The position numbers were made by a program, and so were the translations under genes. Shown here piece after piece: positions 42,834 through 54,313 of a stretch of 57,561 nt of DNA. The DNA is taken from positions 1 through 57,561 of the forward strand of contig JAKOGH010000728.1 of the NCBI GenBank assembly GCA_024811115.1, written 5' to 3'. Within the stretch, counting starts at the first letter, position 1. Each line of letters opens with the position of its first letter. The notes below the pieces were generated by a model. The model had not been told where the DNA came from and ran no database searches. It saw only the letters and a program-made list of their open reading frames with translations. Origin of the DNA: Terana coerulea (lineage: Eukaryota > Basidiomycota > Agaricomycetes > Polyporales > Phanerochaetaceae).

Positions 42834-45800
42834 TCAACTGGTCGAAGAGTGCGCAGCCAGCAGCTGCCGCATCTCGCCGATGCACTCCGTGCACCGCGCA
42901 TGCACTTCCTTGGCGTTTTCCAGGAGGGGCTTGATGTTCTCGGGAGTCATCGCCAGCGCGAGGCTCCCTTCGGGTAGCAGCATCGGTGGCGTCTCCGGGC
43001 TGTACTCGGAAGGCCAGACCGGGGGCGCCGCCGCGCGGAGCGAGCCTGTGCCGATCCCCTTCTTGCCGTTCCTCGAAGACGGCCGGCGCTGGTTGGAGCT
43101 GAAGCCCGCATACGACCGACGCTTCCCCTTGGACAATACGCGCTGCAGCTGCGGACGCTGCTCGCCCTCCACTATCTCTTGCACGTCCGAGAGTTTCGTA
43201 GAGCGGGCATGCGAGCGTCCGTGTTCGGAGGGAGACTGGACTCGGACTCGGGAGGGTGACAGGGGAGCGTCTGCGGAGCTGAGCGAAACTTGGCTGCCAT
43301 TGGTGGGCGCATCAAGCTCGTTCGGGAGCCCGAGGCTTGAGTTTGGGCGTCCTGAGAGCCGTAGAAAGAGCGATGATTGCGGCCCCTCACGGTCGCTGCG
43401 CCAGATGGCGAGGAAGGGGACATCGCTTCCAGATCCGATGACGACTCAACCTTATCCCAATCTTCCTCCTCGGTTTCGTTCGCCGCTTGACACGAGCTGG
43501 CAGACCCATTATTTAGGTCTATCGTGGATACCCCGGAGTCCTGAATGACCGATGGAGCAGTCTTCGCGTTGGACGACGACTTGCTCTTTTGGCCGATCTT
43601 GAAAAGAGACGCCAAAGACGGCCGACGAGGTGAAGAGCGATGGCTCAGCGAGGCCGAACTCACGTAAGGCGAGTTCGGGTGCTCACGCAACGACCCGACT
43701 GATTCCGGCCCGGTACTGGTCTTCGCCCTGGGACGTTGGCCAACTACAGGTTCTGGCAACCTGTTGAGATTGAGAGATGACGCCGTGCTGCGTGACATGG
43801 TCGTTGTCGAAGGCGGAATAGGCTGGGGAGGAGGTGGTGGTGGCATCGCATGCTGGCCCTCTCCTGTGCTTTTCTTCAACGCCTTCAGCATATCCCGAAT
43901 TCCCCGCATTCCGAGGCCTTTGCTCTTGCGCTTCTGGCTGGTGGAGGTCTCGCCAACGGCGGATGTTGAACCATGCACTGAGGAATATTCGCTGGGCAAG
44001 GTGACCGTGCTGCTCATAGCGTCTCCCCATCGCCAGCCTCGGTTGACCTCCTCGGGGATCTGGTGCTCCATAGACATCATCGCTGAGGTGTCGGTATTGC
44101 TCAACATGTCCCGCAGCAAGAACAGCTGCCGCTGGCTCAGGTCGTGTCGTCCGGTGGAGGCGCGCCACTGCGGAGTGGTGGAAGCGGAGGCGCTGGAGGG
44201 CGGACCAGCTAAGCCTGCAGGTAGTTGCGGTTTCGTCTCGTCTCCAGCTAAAGTAATCGCTCGTTCGCGACTTTTCTTAGTGTCCGGTCGTTGCATAGGT
44301 TCCGCCGCAGCCGCAGGGACAGATGGAGGGGGCACCGGAGCGCCTCCGCCCAGCTCAATGAGCAACTCGGCACATTCCCAAGATATGCGATATTTTGTAT
44401 CGATGGCCTTATACGCAGCAGTCAGATGACGGTGAGTAGTAGCTTGTTCCGAAGTATTTCTTGACGAAGCAGAAGCCTGCGGGTTGGTGTGCGACCGCGA
44501 TCGATAGCCTGGCAACGGCAAACCAAACAGCGTAGGAGAAACAGCCCTCGACTGTGGTTCTTCGGGAGGCACGGTTTCGAGGATCAGGGTCTGAACATCG
44601 ACGACTAGAGAGTTGTAATTGATTTGCAAGTCTCTCAGCTCTGTTGAAGGGTGTTAACACTTTCAAGATTATCACTGGTGGAGTGATGTGCGTACGTTCC
44701 ACGCTGTTGGCAAAATCTCGCACCATGCCCAGATCCCTCCGTAGTCCAACCTGTGCTTGACTGATCCTTGCCGGAATCTTCAGATCGCCGAGTGAGTTCC
44801 TCCGCGGGCCGATTCCAGTGTCAGCCTCCTTGTCCTTGGGGGTTGCGTTGCGCGACCTAGAGACGCTGACTGTTGTGGTGATGCTGAAAGCTTACTGATA
44901 GTGGACGGCGTAGATGGAAGTAGGACGCTGCGCTGCCCAGCAGTGACAGTGCCTGAGTGAGAGGATGGAACTGAGCCATTGGCCGAATCCAATACAAAGT
45001 CGATTGCAGCCTGCAGAGTTGCGGGCTCCGAGAATGATGTCGCAAGACTACTTGTCGCCCGTGGTGGTGACGGAGGCTGTAGCTCGATGGGCGGCAGTAA
45101 AGGTTTGTCCAGGGACAGTCGTGGCATGACGCGTGAAGGGGGTCGAGGCGTTACGTCCATCGCTTGATCTGGAGGAAGGTTAGGCACCGCAGTACCCGCC
45201 GTAGATGTGCTCGGCCTCGAACGCTCGTCGCTCTCCCGCTCGCGTGTATTGCTCTTGGATGGCTTGCGTTTTCCCGTCAGGCTGATTCTCCGCATGCCTC
45301 CCATGAAGCTCCTGCTTCCCGGTTCAGCCTCCCGGCTGCTTCTCCCCTTACGGGGCGTCTTCATCTCTTCGCCGTGTGACGACGGGGGCGAGCAAGTCGC
45401 CTGCTCGTGACGTCGTCGACGCTAGCGGATGCGGACCTGGGCACTGACGATCCTCGGCTGCTTGGAGTCTGCCGTCCACCGTAGCTTGCATGGCGCGACC
45501 CTTGTGGTCGAGACGACGAGCCCGAAGACGATGTTGCCTGCATAGACATAGGTCTGCCTGGAGACCTTTCAACGATCAGCGAATCTCGTTTTCCTCCCAC
45601 CAAGCTCGTGAGGTCGGCAGGTAACGCTTGCCGGATCTTCTGCTTCCTCTTGGATGGTGTATCCGTGTCGAAGCCAACGAAGGAGAGCAACCTGTCTACA
45701 CTCTTCTCGTGGCGAAGGGGCAGGGCCGAACTATTTGGTGGCGAGCCGGACCCTGCCCCAAGGTCGCCACCTTGACGAAAAAACCAGCCGCCCTTGGATG

Positions 45801-46838
45801 GAGGCGACGAGGACGGAACCGCCATTGAGATAGGTCGCGAAGATGACGACCCGTGCTCGTTGCGTTCGTTCAGGACAACTTCATTAGGTCCAGTGCTTGC
45901 CCGCTTCTTCCGCGAGGCTCCCCATTTCTTGCCAACGGAGCCGATGCGCGAAACCAACGAGCTCTTCCCAGTACTCGCCGGCGTCCGATCCGGTAACGGT
46001 TCGTGAGACGACTCGGTGCCATGCGGGGGTGAGCTGGAACGCTCTGGTGTGACCGGACGCAGGGGCACTTCCGGCCTGTCTTCGAGCTCGTATATGTTGT
46101 CTTCTACACGCGGTGGACGCGACTTCTTCCTCAGTCTTCGTCTTTCCCGTGCGTGATGAATTGGCGGACTGGGCGGAAGGGCGCCAAAGGAACTACTTGA
46201 CAACGTCGGCCGAAGCGCAAGATGCGCAGTCGAGGAATACGAGTGTCCTGCCACCGAATCTCGACCTGACACGGGTACAGAGAAGACAGAAGCAGTGGGT
46301 GACCGAGGAAACGGCGCTGGGTCAAGGCGGCTGTCCATGAACGATGAAGGTATGGGTGGAACGGGCGGTGGTGGTGATTCATGCGGAAGAATAGATGGAA
46401 GCGCACCACGGCGCGAACGCGATGTCACCGTCCTATCCTCTTCCTTGTCTGCAAACCCAAGCTCCTCGTCCGACGAATCCCATCCCGCGTGCTTGCTCGT
46501 CGACGGATGCTTGTCGTCTTCAAAGTCGTCATCCCAATTCTCTGGCTCTGGCACCATCCTTCGGCCACGACGGGACCGTGGAGACTTCTCCTGGGCATGT
46601 GTCCGCAATGGCGACCCAGATTGGTCCTGGAAATCTTCGTCCCAATTCTCGGTATCGACATGCGGTCGCTTGGAGGGGGTCGAAGGACCAGGCTCAGCCC
46701 AGTGATGAAGGTCAGACTTGAGAGTGTTCTTCTTGACCTGTAGGAGCACGCTCAGTTGCGATTTCTTGTTCGGCGAACTGGGCTCATGAGCCGCAGTTTC
46801 GTGTACCGGCTGGAATTCGAAGTCGTCATCCCAATTCT
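42834..46838 (-). CDS. byr4: Byr4-like cytokinesis regulator (GAP-complex subunit of the septation network)
   Basis: Three copies of the motif characteristic of Byr4/Bfa1 proteins occur at the N-terminal side: ENWDDDFEFQPV (from 46838), ENWDEDFQDQSG (about 46650) and ENWDDDFEDDKH (about 46545). In fission yeast Byr4 with Cdc16 acts as GAP for the GTPase Spg1. A long Ser/Pro/Arg-rich region follows, with FMGGMRRISLTGKRKPSK, then DLGMVRDFANSVE-QLRDLQINYNSLVVDVQTLI across an intron. The end is YSPETPPMLLPEGSLALAM and LLENAKEVHARCTECIGEM. Two frame breaks coincide with G5 runs at 45384-45388 and 44838-44842 (plus strand), and a third break lies somewhere in 43180-43430. The first exon(s), upstream of the acceptor at 46839, were not resolved and may reach about 47060. 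Confidence 0.7.
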
Positions 46839-47060
46839 CTGCAAAATTGCCTCAGTCGCGCATAAAGCTCAAGCCTGACTTCAAGCCATACCGGCTTCAG
46901 GTCCACGAGAACCCATGCACGGCTGTCTGTCCGTCCAGGATGGTAGTTGAACAAGAGATGGTGGTGGTAACAAGGGATCATGCCCAAGTAGAGCGTCTGT
47001 GCCGTCTGTGCCGTGAGCGCGTAAAGGCGATCAATGATTGCGGCATCTTCGGCATTCCCA

Positions 47061-48760
47061 ATTAGTTCGGAGCTTCTGTGGTTTGGCGTCTAAGGAACTA
47101 AGAAGAAATCATCATCATCATCATCACTCATCATCATCACTCATACATAAAAATTATGGCACCTGAGTAACAAAAGTCTTCAATCCCTTACTGACTCACC
47201 TGGGGCGTATCTCTCCCATGGTGCGTAGTATAAGTACATGTGCTGACCTCAGACTGATTTACCCGCCCCCGCAGTTTGTATCATGGATTCTAGCGGGATT
47301 CCGGATTATCCCATTTTTGCTGATCCGCCAACATGGCCTGTATTACTTGTCTTAACCCTCGCAGCCTCTGGCAGTGTTTGGCGTTCGGCCAAGGGGTATG
47401 CAAAAATAAAATATTGTACACCGCCAAATGTCGCTCAGGTCGAAAGCATGTGGGGCGCCTCATGTGTGATGTGCATGCGCCGGGCGTGTGCCGGAGATGT
47501 GACTTTTGCGTGGTATTTATGTGACCCCATTATATATTGATTGCATGCAATATCATGTGTTCCATGTGTGTTTGGAATGGGCTGACTCACATATCCTGGT
47601 ATGTGGTGTACATCTGAAGGTTCCAAATTTGTGCCAAAGGAATGTAAAAGATCTAAACTATCAAACTCCAAGCCAGCCATAGCATCTATCATCCTCCTAC
47701 TCACACTGTGTGCCTGGGGTTAGGTGTTTTTCACCAGGCGAGTCACCCGATAGAGTGGTGAATATCACCCGCGAACATGCGAATAGCGCCTATGAAAACG
47801 CAAGCACCGAGAGCGCCGGATTGGTGATGTTTGCCATGTACAGTAGTGGCCCTCGAAGTGAAAGGCACCCACCAAATGTCCGATTCACCAACATAGGATC
47901 TCATGCCTGTTTTGTACATCTCGGACTGTTCACCATCAAGAGTAGGGTAAACGGAGGTACCAACTTGGTGACTGTCACCATTCTATATAGTTTCTCAAGG
48001 TAGTCATTTTCAACACTGCCATTCATATGGCTTTATGCTATATGCCACTCCCTGTAGAGTAAGTGGTGGTTATAACCCTCCTCAGAAGTCCTATATCAGG
48101 TAACTGGCAGCGTATTTACAACCCTAGCGCAGAGTTAGGAGCCAATAGTCAGATTAACTTCCCACGTCCTCCCGGGATCATGGCACAATAAATAATACAT
48201 ATTCAGCTATGCAGCATGCGGCACACATTATGTTCGGAACATGAGAGATTCATTAAGTGGTGTGGTTCATAATCTTATATGGTACAGGTGAAGCCAGTAC
48301 ATGTCTACGACTCAAAGCGCCTCGAACAGCCTGAGACCATGCCTGAGTGCCGCAACAACCACCCTTTGTGATGTATGCTAACGTCAGTATGGTACAAACA
48401 ATCTGCAGCGGAAAACTTACCTGAGTTCTCAGCTAGATGGTCAACGCGCAGTTCGCGAGCAGCGCAATGAACTGCTTCTTTGTCATCCAGAAGTTGAAGA
48501 ATGGTAAGTGAGGGAACTGTCGTAAGGATAACTGGAGGAGACGACTTGAACTGTGAACAGACTCATGCCCCGAACTGTTGCCTTAACATTGCGTCCGAGA
48601 TTTGGCTATGTTTGTGCCAGATACTCGCGTTTAATGCGCCAGGCTTTTCGGTTTCAAAGTCCAGCTCGACCCATCTAGGCTGCAACGTGCCTCTCGCTAA
48701 CAAGTGCGCAAGTCGGGTGCACGCCCAGACGCCGCCCAGCCAAGGACGCGCAGTCTGCGC
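47061..48760. other. no recognisable gene; short (ATC)n microsatellite
   Basis: Upstream of the Byr4-like gene. An (ATC)n run lies at about 47108-47139. Only short unrelated frames are seen. The last bases (48753-48760) are the left target duplication of MITE copy B. Confidence 0.4.
47108..47139. repeat. (ATC)n microsatellite
   Basis: Imperfect run of ATC triplets, interrupted once by ACTC. Confidence 0.8.
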
Positions 48761-49120
48761 TAGTGATTGGCAAGGGTAAACCCTCCATGCTCAGAGGGCA
48801 ACCCTTACCCTTACCCTCCAATACCCTTACCCTCATGAAGGGTAAGGGCTGAGGGCTACCCTTCAAACCCTTGCCAAAATAAGCTGAAAATGGTGCTTTA
48901 AGTGCCTTTCCCCACTTACTTATAATGTCAGTCTTCTATTTGAGTGGCTTGCATTGGTATAGAAAGCACTTACAACACTTGCAGCCCTCTCTAGCAATAT
49001 GCCTAGTGCTTAAATAAAAACCCCTGCCAGACAAGGGTTAACTTTCCTCAACCCTTACCCTTACCCTCCGTACCCTTACCCTTAACCCTCAGAGGGTTTG
49101 CAAACCCCTGCCTATCACTA
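48761..49120 (+). mobile_element. hAT-type MITE, copy B
   Basis: 360 bp with ends TAGTGATTGGCAAGGG and CCCTGCCTATCACTA. It is flanked on both sides by the identical 8-bp GTCTGCGC (48753-48760 and 49121-49128), a perfect target-site duplication. 8-bp duplications and TAGTG ends are hallmarks of hAT transposons. CCCTTA hexamer arrays occupy both subterminal parts. No coding capacity. Confidence 0.9.
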
Positions 49121-51558
49121 GTCTGCGCTCTTCCCGGGCTGAGTTAGCTGTGCTGTAAAGGCGTTTGAGCAGGTTTTGGCAAGACCTACGTCTGTCTGGA
49201 CCTCAACCCTAGCCACAGCGTGACGTGAAAGGCCACAGTATCAACTCCATCACACTGGACAGTGACAAGGTTGACCGCAAGGGCGCACTCACAGGCAGTT
49301 TTTACGATGTTTGACGCAGCCGGCTCGAGGCAATTAACAGCGTGCAGACCTGGCGTGCGAAGTACGAGATGAACAAAAAGCATTTCCGCGAAGTGACGCG
49401 TGAGATCCAGACAGTGGAGCAAGACATCACCCGTGTGGTGGGCAGGCTAAAGGTCCTCCAGAACCAGTAGAACACGGCCCGCGTGACGCGCGAGGGCCTG
49501 TCAGGCGACATTGCTGTGGTGGTCGCGTGAGCGCGGGTGCTTCAAGTGATGCGAATTGAGCGGCTAAAGAGCGAAGTGTACGATTTGGAAGTCGAGGTCG
49601 GCGGGGTTGGAGCGAAAGGTGCAGTCTTGCATTTACATTGAGCCTGCCTTCCTCAGACAAGACAACGTTGGCCGACCGTGGTTTATGCAAATGCTGGGAT
49701 ACATAAATGTTAGTTTGCAATGTCCAGCGACATCACAAAAGGCAACGCACCAGTAAATATTCTTGCTTGCTCTATAGAGAACACATATTAGAGAGTAACT
49801 ACAGCCGCAAATGGGATACTGCAGACGTATCGGCTTAGTTCCGTGACCTAAGCCAATATCAGCATCCTCTTATTGGCCTGATCTCTTGCGAACTGATCTC
49901 CCAATCACTTGAGCTCTCACTTTTCATATAGGGGTGGGCATTGAATGGGTCTGCGCCAAATCCTCGAATGTAATGGAAGTTGGTTGTCTGCGAATCATGG
50001 GCTCTGCTCGGAGCATAGAGCCTGTTCAGCTGCCAGCAACACGCTGGTCAGATACAACAGCATAGCTTGAGTAAACAGATGACTTACTTGTGGATACAGA
50101 TATCTGCAGCTACCGCAACACTCCTCAGCGCTCGCTCCCGTGGGGAAGGATGCCGACATAATCATAGTATCTGCTGTGCATGGTCTGCGGGACGGGTCGT
50201 ATGCGTCGGAGTCATCGACAGACATGAATACTAGTTGTCGACCTCGCAGAGGTGTTGATAGAGGTACACAGTAAGGAGAAGGCTAGCAGAGATTATTCTT
50301 GGTGCACTCGCTTCCCTTGCATGGGTGGTGGTATGGTCGCATGGTGCCGGCGCTATTGACAAGTGAGTGAAGTTCACCAATGGACGTCGGCGATATCAAC
50401 GCCGCCCAAAACGGCAATCCTGCCCGGAGCACTTCGGCATATTCACCACCTTGTCTAGGGTCTTGGTGCTTAGCTACATTCACCATCACATTCACTAGCA
50501 CCACTTTACCACCACTTTCGTTGGTGATCAACAATCATCACCATCTAAGTGCGTAACTGTAGCGGCTTTTCGGGCTCACAGTGTCACTCTTTGATTCTCG
50601 TTCATCTTTTTTCTCTTGTTAAATAACAGGTGCTCATCCTCTGACTTACGGAATTACACTTCAGGCGCCAAGTGAGTGAAGGAGTTGGTGCTAAATTAGC
50701 GCTAACTGAAAGTGCCATCAGATTATGTAAGCACATGTTCAAGTCAGCGGCGTCTACGGTGTCCCCACCCTCTCACCCTTTCCTCCACCACTCTCAACAG
50801 GCTTCATCTCGCAACACCCCCTTGCTACTGTTCAGCTGCCGGCGGCTTCACCGGCATTACACCTAGGTATGCCTGCTTCCCTCTGCGCACTCAACTCAAC
50901 CTCACTCAATATTTTTGAACCCAGGCCATGTCATTGTGTTGAATTGAGCATACCAGCCAGTCACAGTGGCAGACAAACCGGACTTCATGGTATGTACTAC
51001 ATGTCATTGGTGTTGCTTCTCTGTATGCTCATTCTGTTCGAGGGTGGGCTATGACACACAGGTCCCCTTCATGAAAACTTCTGGTTTCAATGCAGAAGGG
51101 CATCTGGCGCACCGCCCTAGCCCTCACACCACGCGCCGTGTGATTGGTCACACAGGTGAAGACAGTGGCGTGTGTCACAGCTGAGGCGCGCAAGGTCTAT
51201 GAGTGCACACAGGCGCAAGAGCGCAAGCAGTGGCTGCACCGCGCGGTGCTGGCTGAGCTTGATGATCATGTGTTGTGAGGCATGTGGCCATGCTGGTGAG
51301 TTGGATACTTGACCGTTTGCACTAAGTAGACTAATCATGGCATCTCATATAGGTTTAGTCTGTGTGTTGTCTCTAAATATACCAAAGCCTGCCAGCATTG
51401 CTCATGAAGTTACCTGATGGATTAGAGGGTTATGTGATGGTGAACATAGGTAGTGGCTAGCCTTCATAGTAGAGTACATATACATAGACTACAGGGCCTA
51501 TTCCAAAATATATTTCTCAGTAAACTCTGCTGAAAGCAAATATATGTGAAGGTGTGAA
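49121..51558. other. no recognised gene; scattered coding-like fragments
   Basis: On the plus strand 49317-49440 encodes a charged helical stretch (WRAKYEMNKKHFREVTREIQ, then a stop at about 49468). 51150-51282 encodes TAEARKVYECTQAQERKQWL and ends TGA. Both look like remnants of coiled-coil or charged proteins, without a recognisable family. The rest shows nothing. Confidence 0.3.
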
Positions 51559-51916
51559 CAGTGATAGGCAGGGGTTTGCAAACCCTTGGAGGGTTAAAGG
51601 TAAGGGTATGGAGGGTAAGGGTAAGGGTTGGGAAAAGTTAACCCTTGTCTGGCAGGGGTCTGCATTCAAATAGCAGACATGTTGCTGGATAGAGCTGCAA
51701 GTGTTGTGAGTGCTTTCTATATCAATGCAAGCTACTCAAAAGAAGGCTGACATTATGATTGAATGAAAAAAGCACTCAAAGCACCATTTTCTGCCCATTT
51801 TGGCAAGGGTTTGAAGGGTAACCCCCAACCCTTACCCTTCATGAGGGTAAGGGTTTTGAAGGGTAAGAGTAAGGGTTAGCCTCTAAGCATGGAGGGTTTA
51901 CCTTTGCCAATCACTA
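51559..51916 (-). mobile_element. hAT-type MITE, copy C
   Basis: 358 bp, inverted relative to copy B: it starts CAGTGATAGGCAGGGG and ends TTTGCCAATCACTA. It is flanked by the identical 8-bp GGTGTGAA (51551-51558 and 51917-51924). The interior matches copies A, B and D, including the TAAGGG arrays. Confidence 0.9.
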
Positions 51917-52276
51917 GGTGTGAACAGAATGGTTACGATGCATAGAGCTGCATGATACAGTCACACATAAATCCTCATCCTCAGTATGTGAGCGGACATG
52001 TGTCAGGCATGTGAGAATGTAAACACACTGATTTTGTACCAGAAATTCTGTGAATTACACATGTTTGGCGCGCGATCTGCAGGCGCCAGATATTCCTTTT
52101 TCAATGAGCGTCTCACATGTTGTGCGTGTGGGTTCCCTAGCACAGTGTACGTAACATCATGAAAGTTGACTAAGGGCCTCTCAGGGACCCCCCTCCCTCC
52201 CTCGGCAAATCCCAATCATTCACACGGTCTATATAAGGCAATATATCGATTATCTCAACGTACAAGCTGTTATCAA
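51917..52276. other. spacer between MITE copies C and D
   Basis: No gene. It holds CTAAGGGCCT...GGGACCCCCCTCCC near 52165-52200, followed by TATA-like TATATAAGG near 52230. A similar C-rich block plus TATA occurs at 53480-53630. Confidence 0.35.
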
Positions 52277-52634
52277 TAGTAATAGGCAGGAGTTTGCAAA
52301 CTCTCCAAGGGTTAAGGGTAAGAGTATGGAGGGTAAGGGTAAGGGTCAAGGAAGATTAACCCCTCGCTTGGCAGGGGTCTGCATTTAAATGCCAGGCATG
52401 TTGCTGAGAGAGCTGCAGGTATCATAAGTACTTTCTATACCAATGCAAGCTACTTAAATAGAAGACTAACATTATAAGTGAATGGAAAAAGCACTTGAAG
52501 CACCATTTTTAGCCTATTTTGGCAAGGGTTTGAAGGGTAACCCTCAACCCTTACCCTTTGTGAGGGTAAGGGTTTTGAAGGGTAAGGGTAAGGGTTGCCC
52601 TCTAAGCATGGGGGTTTACCCTTGCCAATCACTA
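52277..52634 (-). mobile_element. hAT-type MITE, copy D
   Basis: 358 bp in the same orientation as copy C, with ends TAGTAATAGGCAGGAG and CTTGCCAATCACTA. GTTATCAA before it and CTTATCAA three bases after it may be a slightly decayed target duplication. Confidence 0.85.
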
Positions 52635-54313
52635 GAACTTATCAATCTAGTACCCAGCCGTAATATACAGCATTCTCCGAGCCCTCTACAGTAGCATTGA
52701 GCCCAGTATCAGCAACAACACTTGCATGTTTGTGCATTGCTTCCCTCTGTGGCTTTGATTTGGCACGGGTTGTAGAGACTTGTGTACAACAGCTCCTGCG
52801 AGCTAAGGGATTCTGTGTAGAGAGATGTGGAACACACCTATTGACTACAACCGTTGTTCAAAGCTTGATTCCTGACCAAACCATCCTTGCAGCCTCCATA
52901 GCATCTGTGATTTGTTGGGCTAATGCTTCATGTTGGCAGCAGAGAGTGACGTCCAGTCCGGCAAGGTTACGAAAGCATGTCTGAGTCAAGTGCTGTTCTT
53001 CGCAGGTCTGTGCTCTCCGTCGCATTCTGGCTCTTGCAGAGCTGGGATAGCAGGTCTCGCATAGGTGGTGGACATTGCGTTCAACGTGAGCCACCAATGT
53101 GCACGCATCCTACTAGGCCTGAACTCTGAATGAGTGTCGGTTCCCCAGAATTTACACAAAACACAAACACTCACCAAGCACCACATGACTAGTAGCTTCA
53201 TTTTATTCTGCACTGGTGTCTTTTGGCCTGGTTGGGGCGTTTCTAGCTGGGTATGGGCAACAGCAGTGAGGAGACTAGGTCGGCAGCAGGTCGGCGTGAC
53301 GAGCGATAGAAAACATGAAGCGACAAGTGTGACTGTTACCTTCCCTTTCTGGTGGGCATGCTCACCGCACCCATACATCAGCTAAGATTGTGCAGATTCA
53401 CACTTTTACAGTGTGCAAGAAATAGCAGATGTGCGTGGAAGTACATAAATTGGAATTATAAGGTGAAAAAATAAAATATTGCTAAAGGCCCTCGAGGGAC
53501 CCCCCTCCCCCGCCCCCACGTGCGGGCGCTTATTCCTGCGTACCCCTTGGTTCCGGCCTAGCCCGCCACTTCTGGCAATTTCTGGCAAGTACTTACGCGT
53601 CTCCTCTGCCTTCCGGTGCGTATATATGCCAACTGTGCCTCTTCACTTTGTACTGGCAGCGGCATTTTTTGTCTGTTCAGTTTATCCATCTGCAGCCGTA
53701 CTACACGTTAGCCGTAGCCGTAGTAAACTCGCGACCGGCACCTTCGTAGCAGACAGCCTCGCCCAACGCCACCCTAACCCAACGCCAGGCTGAGCCCCTC
53801 CCCGGAGCGAAGCGAAGGCGCCTCTTGTTTGAATAAATATTCCGAAGCTCTTGAGAACATGCTACGAGTACTAATGGCATGCAAGCAGCGTTGAGGACAA
53901 ATAGCACACACAAGCAGGTTGTGCTAAACATGGGGATAGCCGAACAGACATGAGTAACTAGTCAGGGCTGCGAGGCGGGTGTTAGTTTCTAAGATAGCGA
54001 CAATACAGGGGCGCAAGCGGAGAAGGAGCCAGTGGTTACACCTGAACCGGAAGACGAAGATGAGGAGAATGTCAAGAGCACCCCGAAGCAAGAGGCAGCT
54101 ACGCAAGCGCTAAGCCCTACACTTGGCGTCTGCCTCATAACCGTCAGGCGAACTCAGAGAGACCCCGTGTACCTCTTACCGCCGTGAAGGATAGACGAGC
54201 GAATCAGTAACAATGTTGTAAAGCATCGGCATGGCACAAGAGGTATTCAAAAAGCCAGATACAAATAATACCGTGCGCTCCTCTCCGCGGTCCATGCATC
54301 AGTAACCTTCGAA
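52635..54313. other. no recognised gene
   Basis: Downstream of the aminopeptidase stop. A minus-strand Cys/Arg-rich stretch (about 53097-52860, with HHLCETCYPSSARARMRR) is open but matches no family I know. 53480-53630 has a C-rich block then TATA-like GTATATATGCC. A short acidic plus-strand stretch lies near 54030-54100. Confidence 0.3.

Noticed and set aside
44870..44900. 26-nt intron in the Byr4-like gene (GTAAG...CAACAG)
   Set aside because: It would restore frame, but it is shorter than normal fungal introns. A missing base in the G5 run at 44838-44842 explains the shift equally well and fits the pattern seen elsewhere.
43764..46743. Plus-strand open frames opposite the Byr4-like gene
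   Set aside because: Antisense shadows of a GC-rich Ser/Pro-rich coding region with clear minus-strand motifs.
48780..49110. AACCCTTACCCTTACCC arrays read as an internal telomere
   Set aside because: The unit is CCCTTA (TAAGGG), not the fungal telomeric CCCTAA (TTAGGG). It occurs only inside a MITE with defined ends and an 8-bp target duplication.
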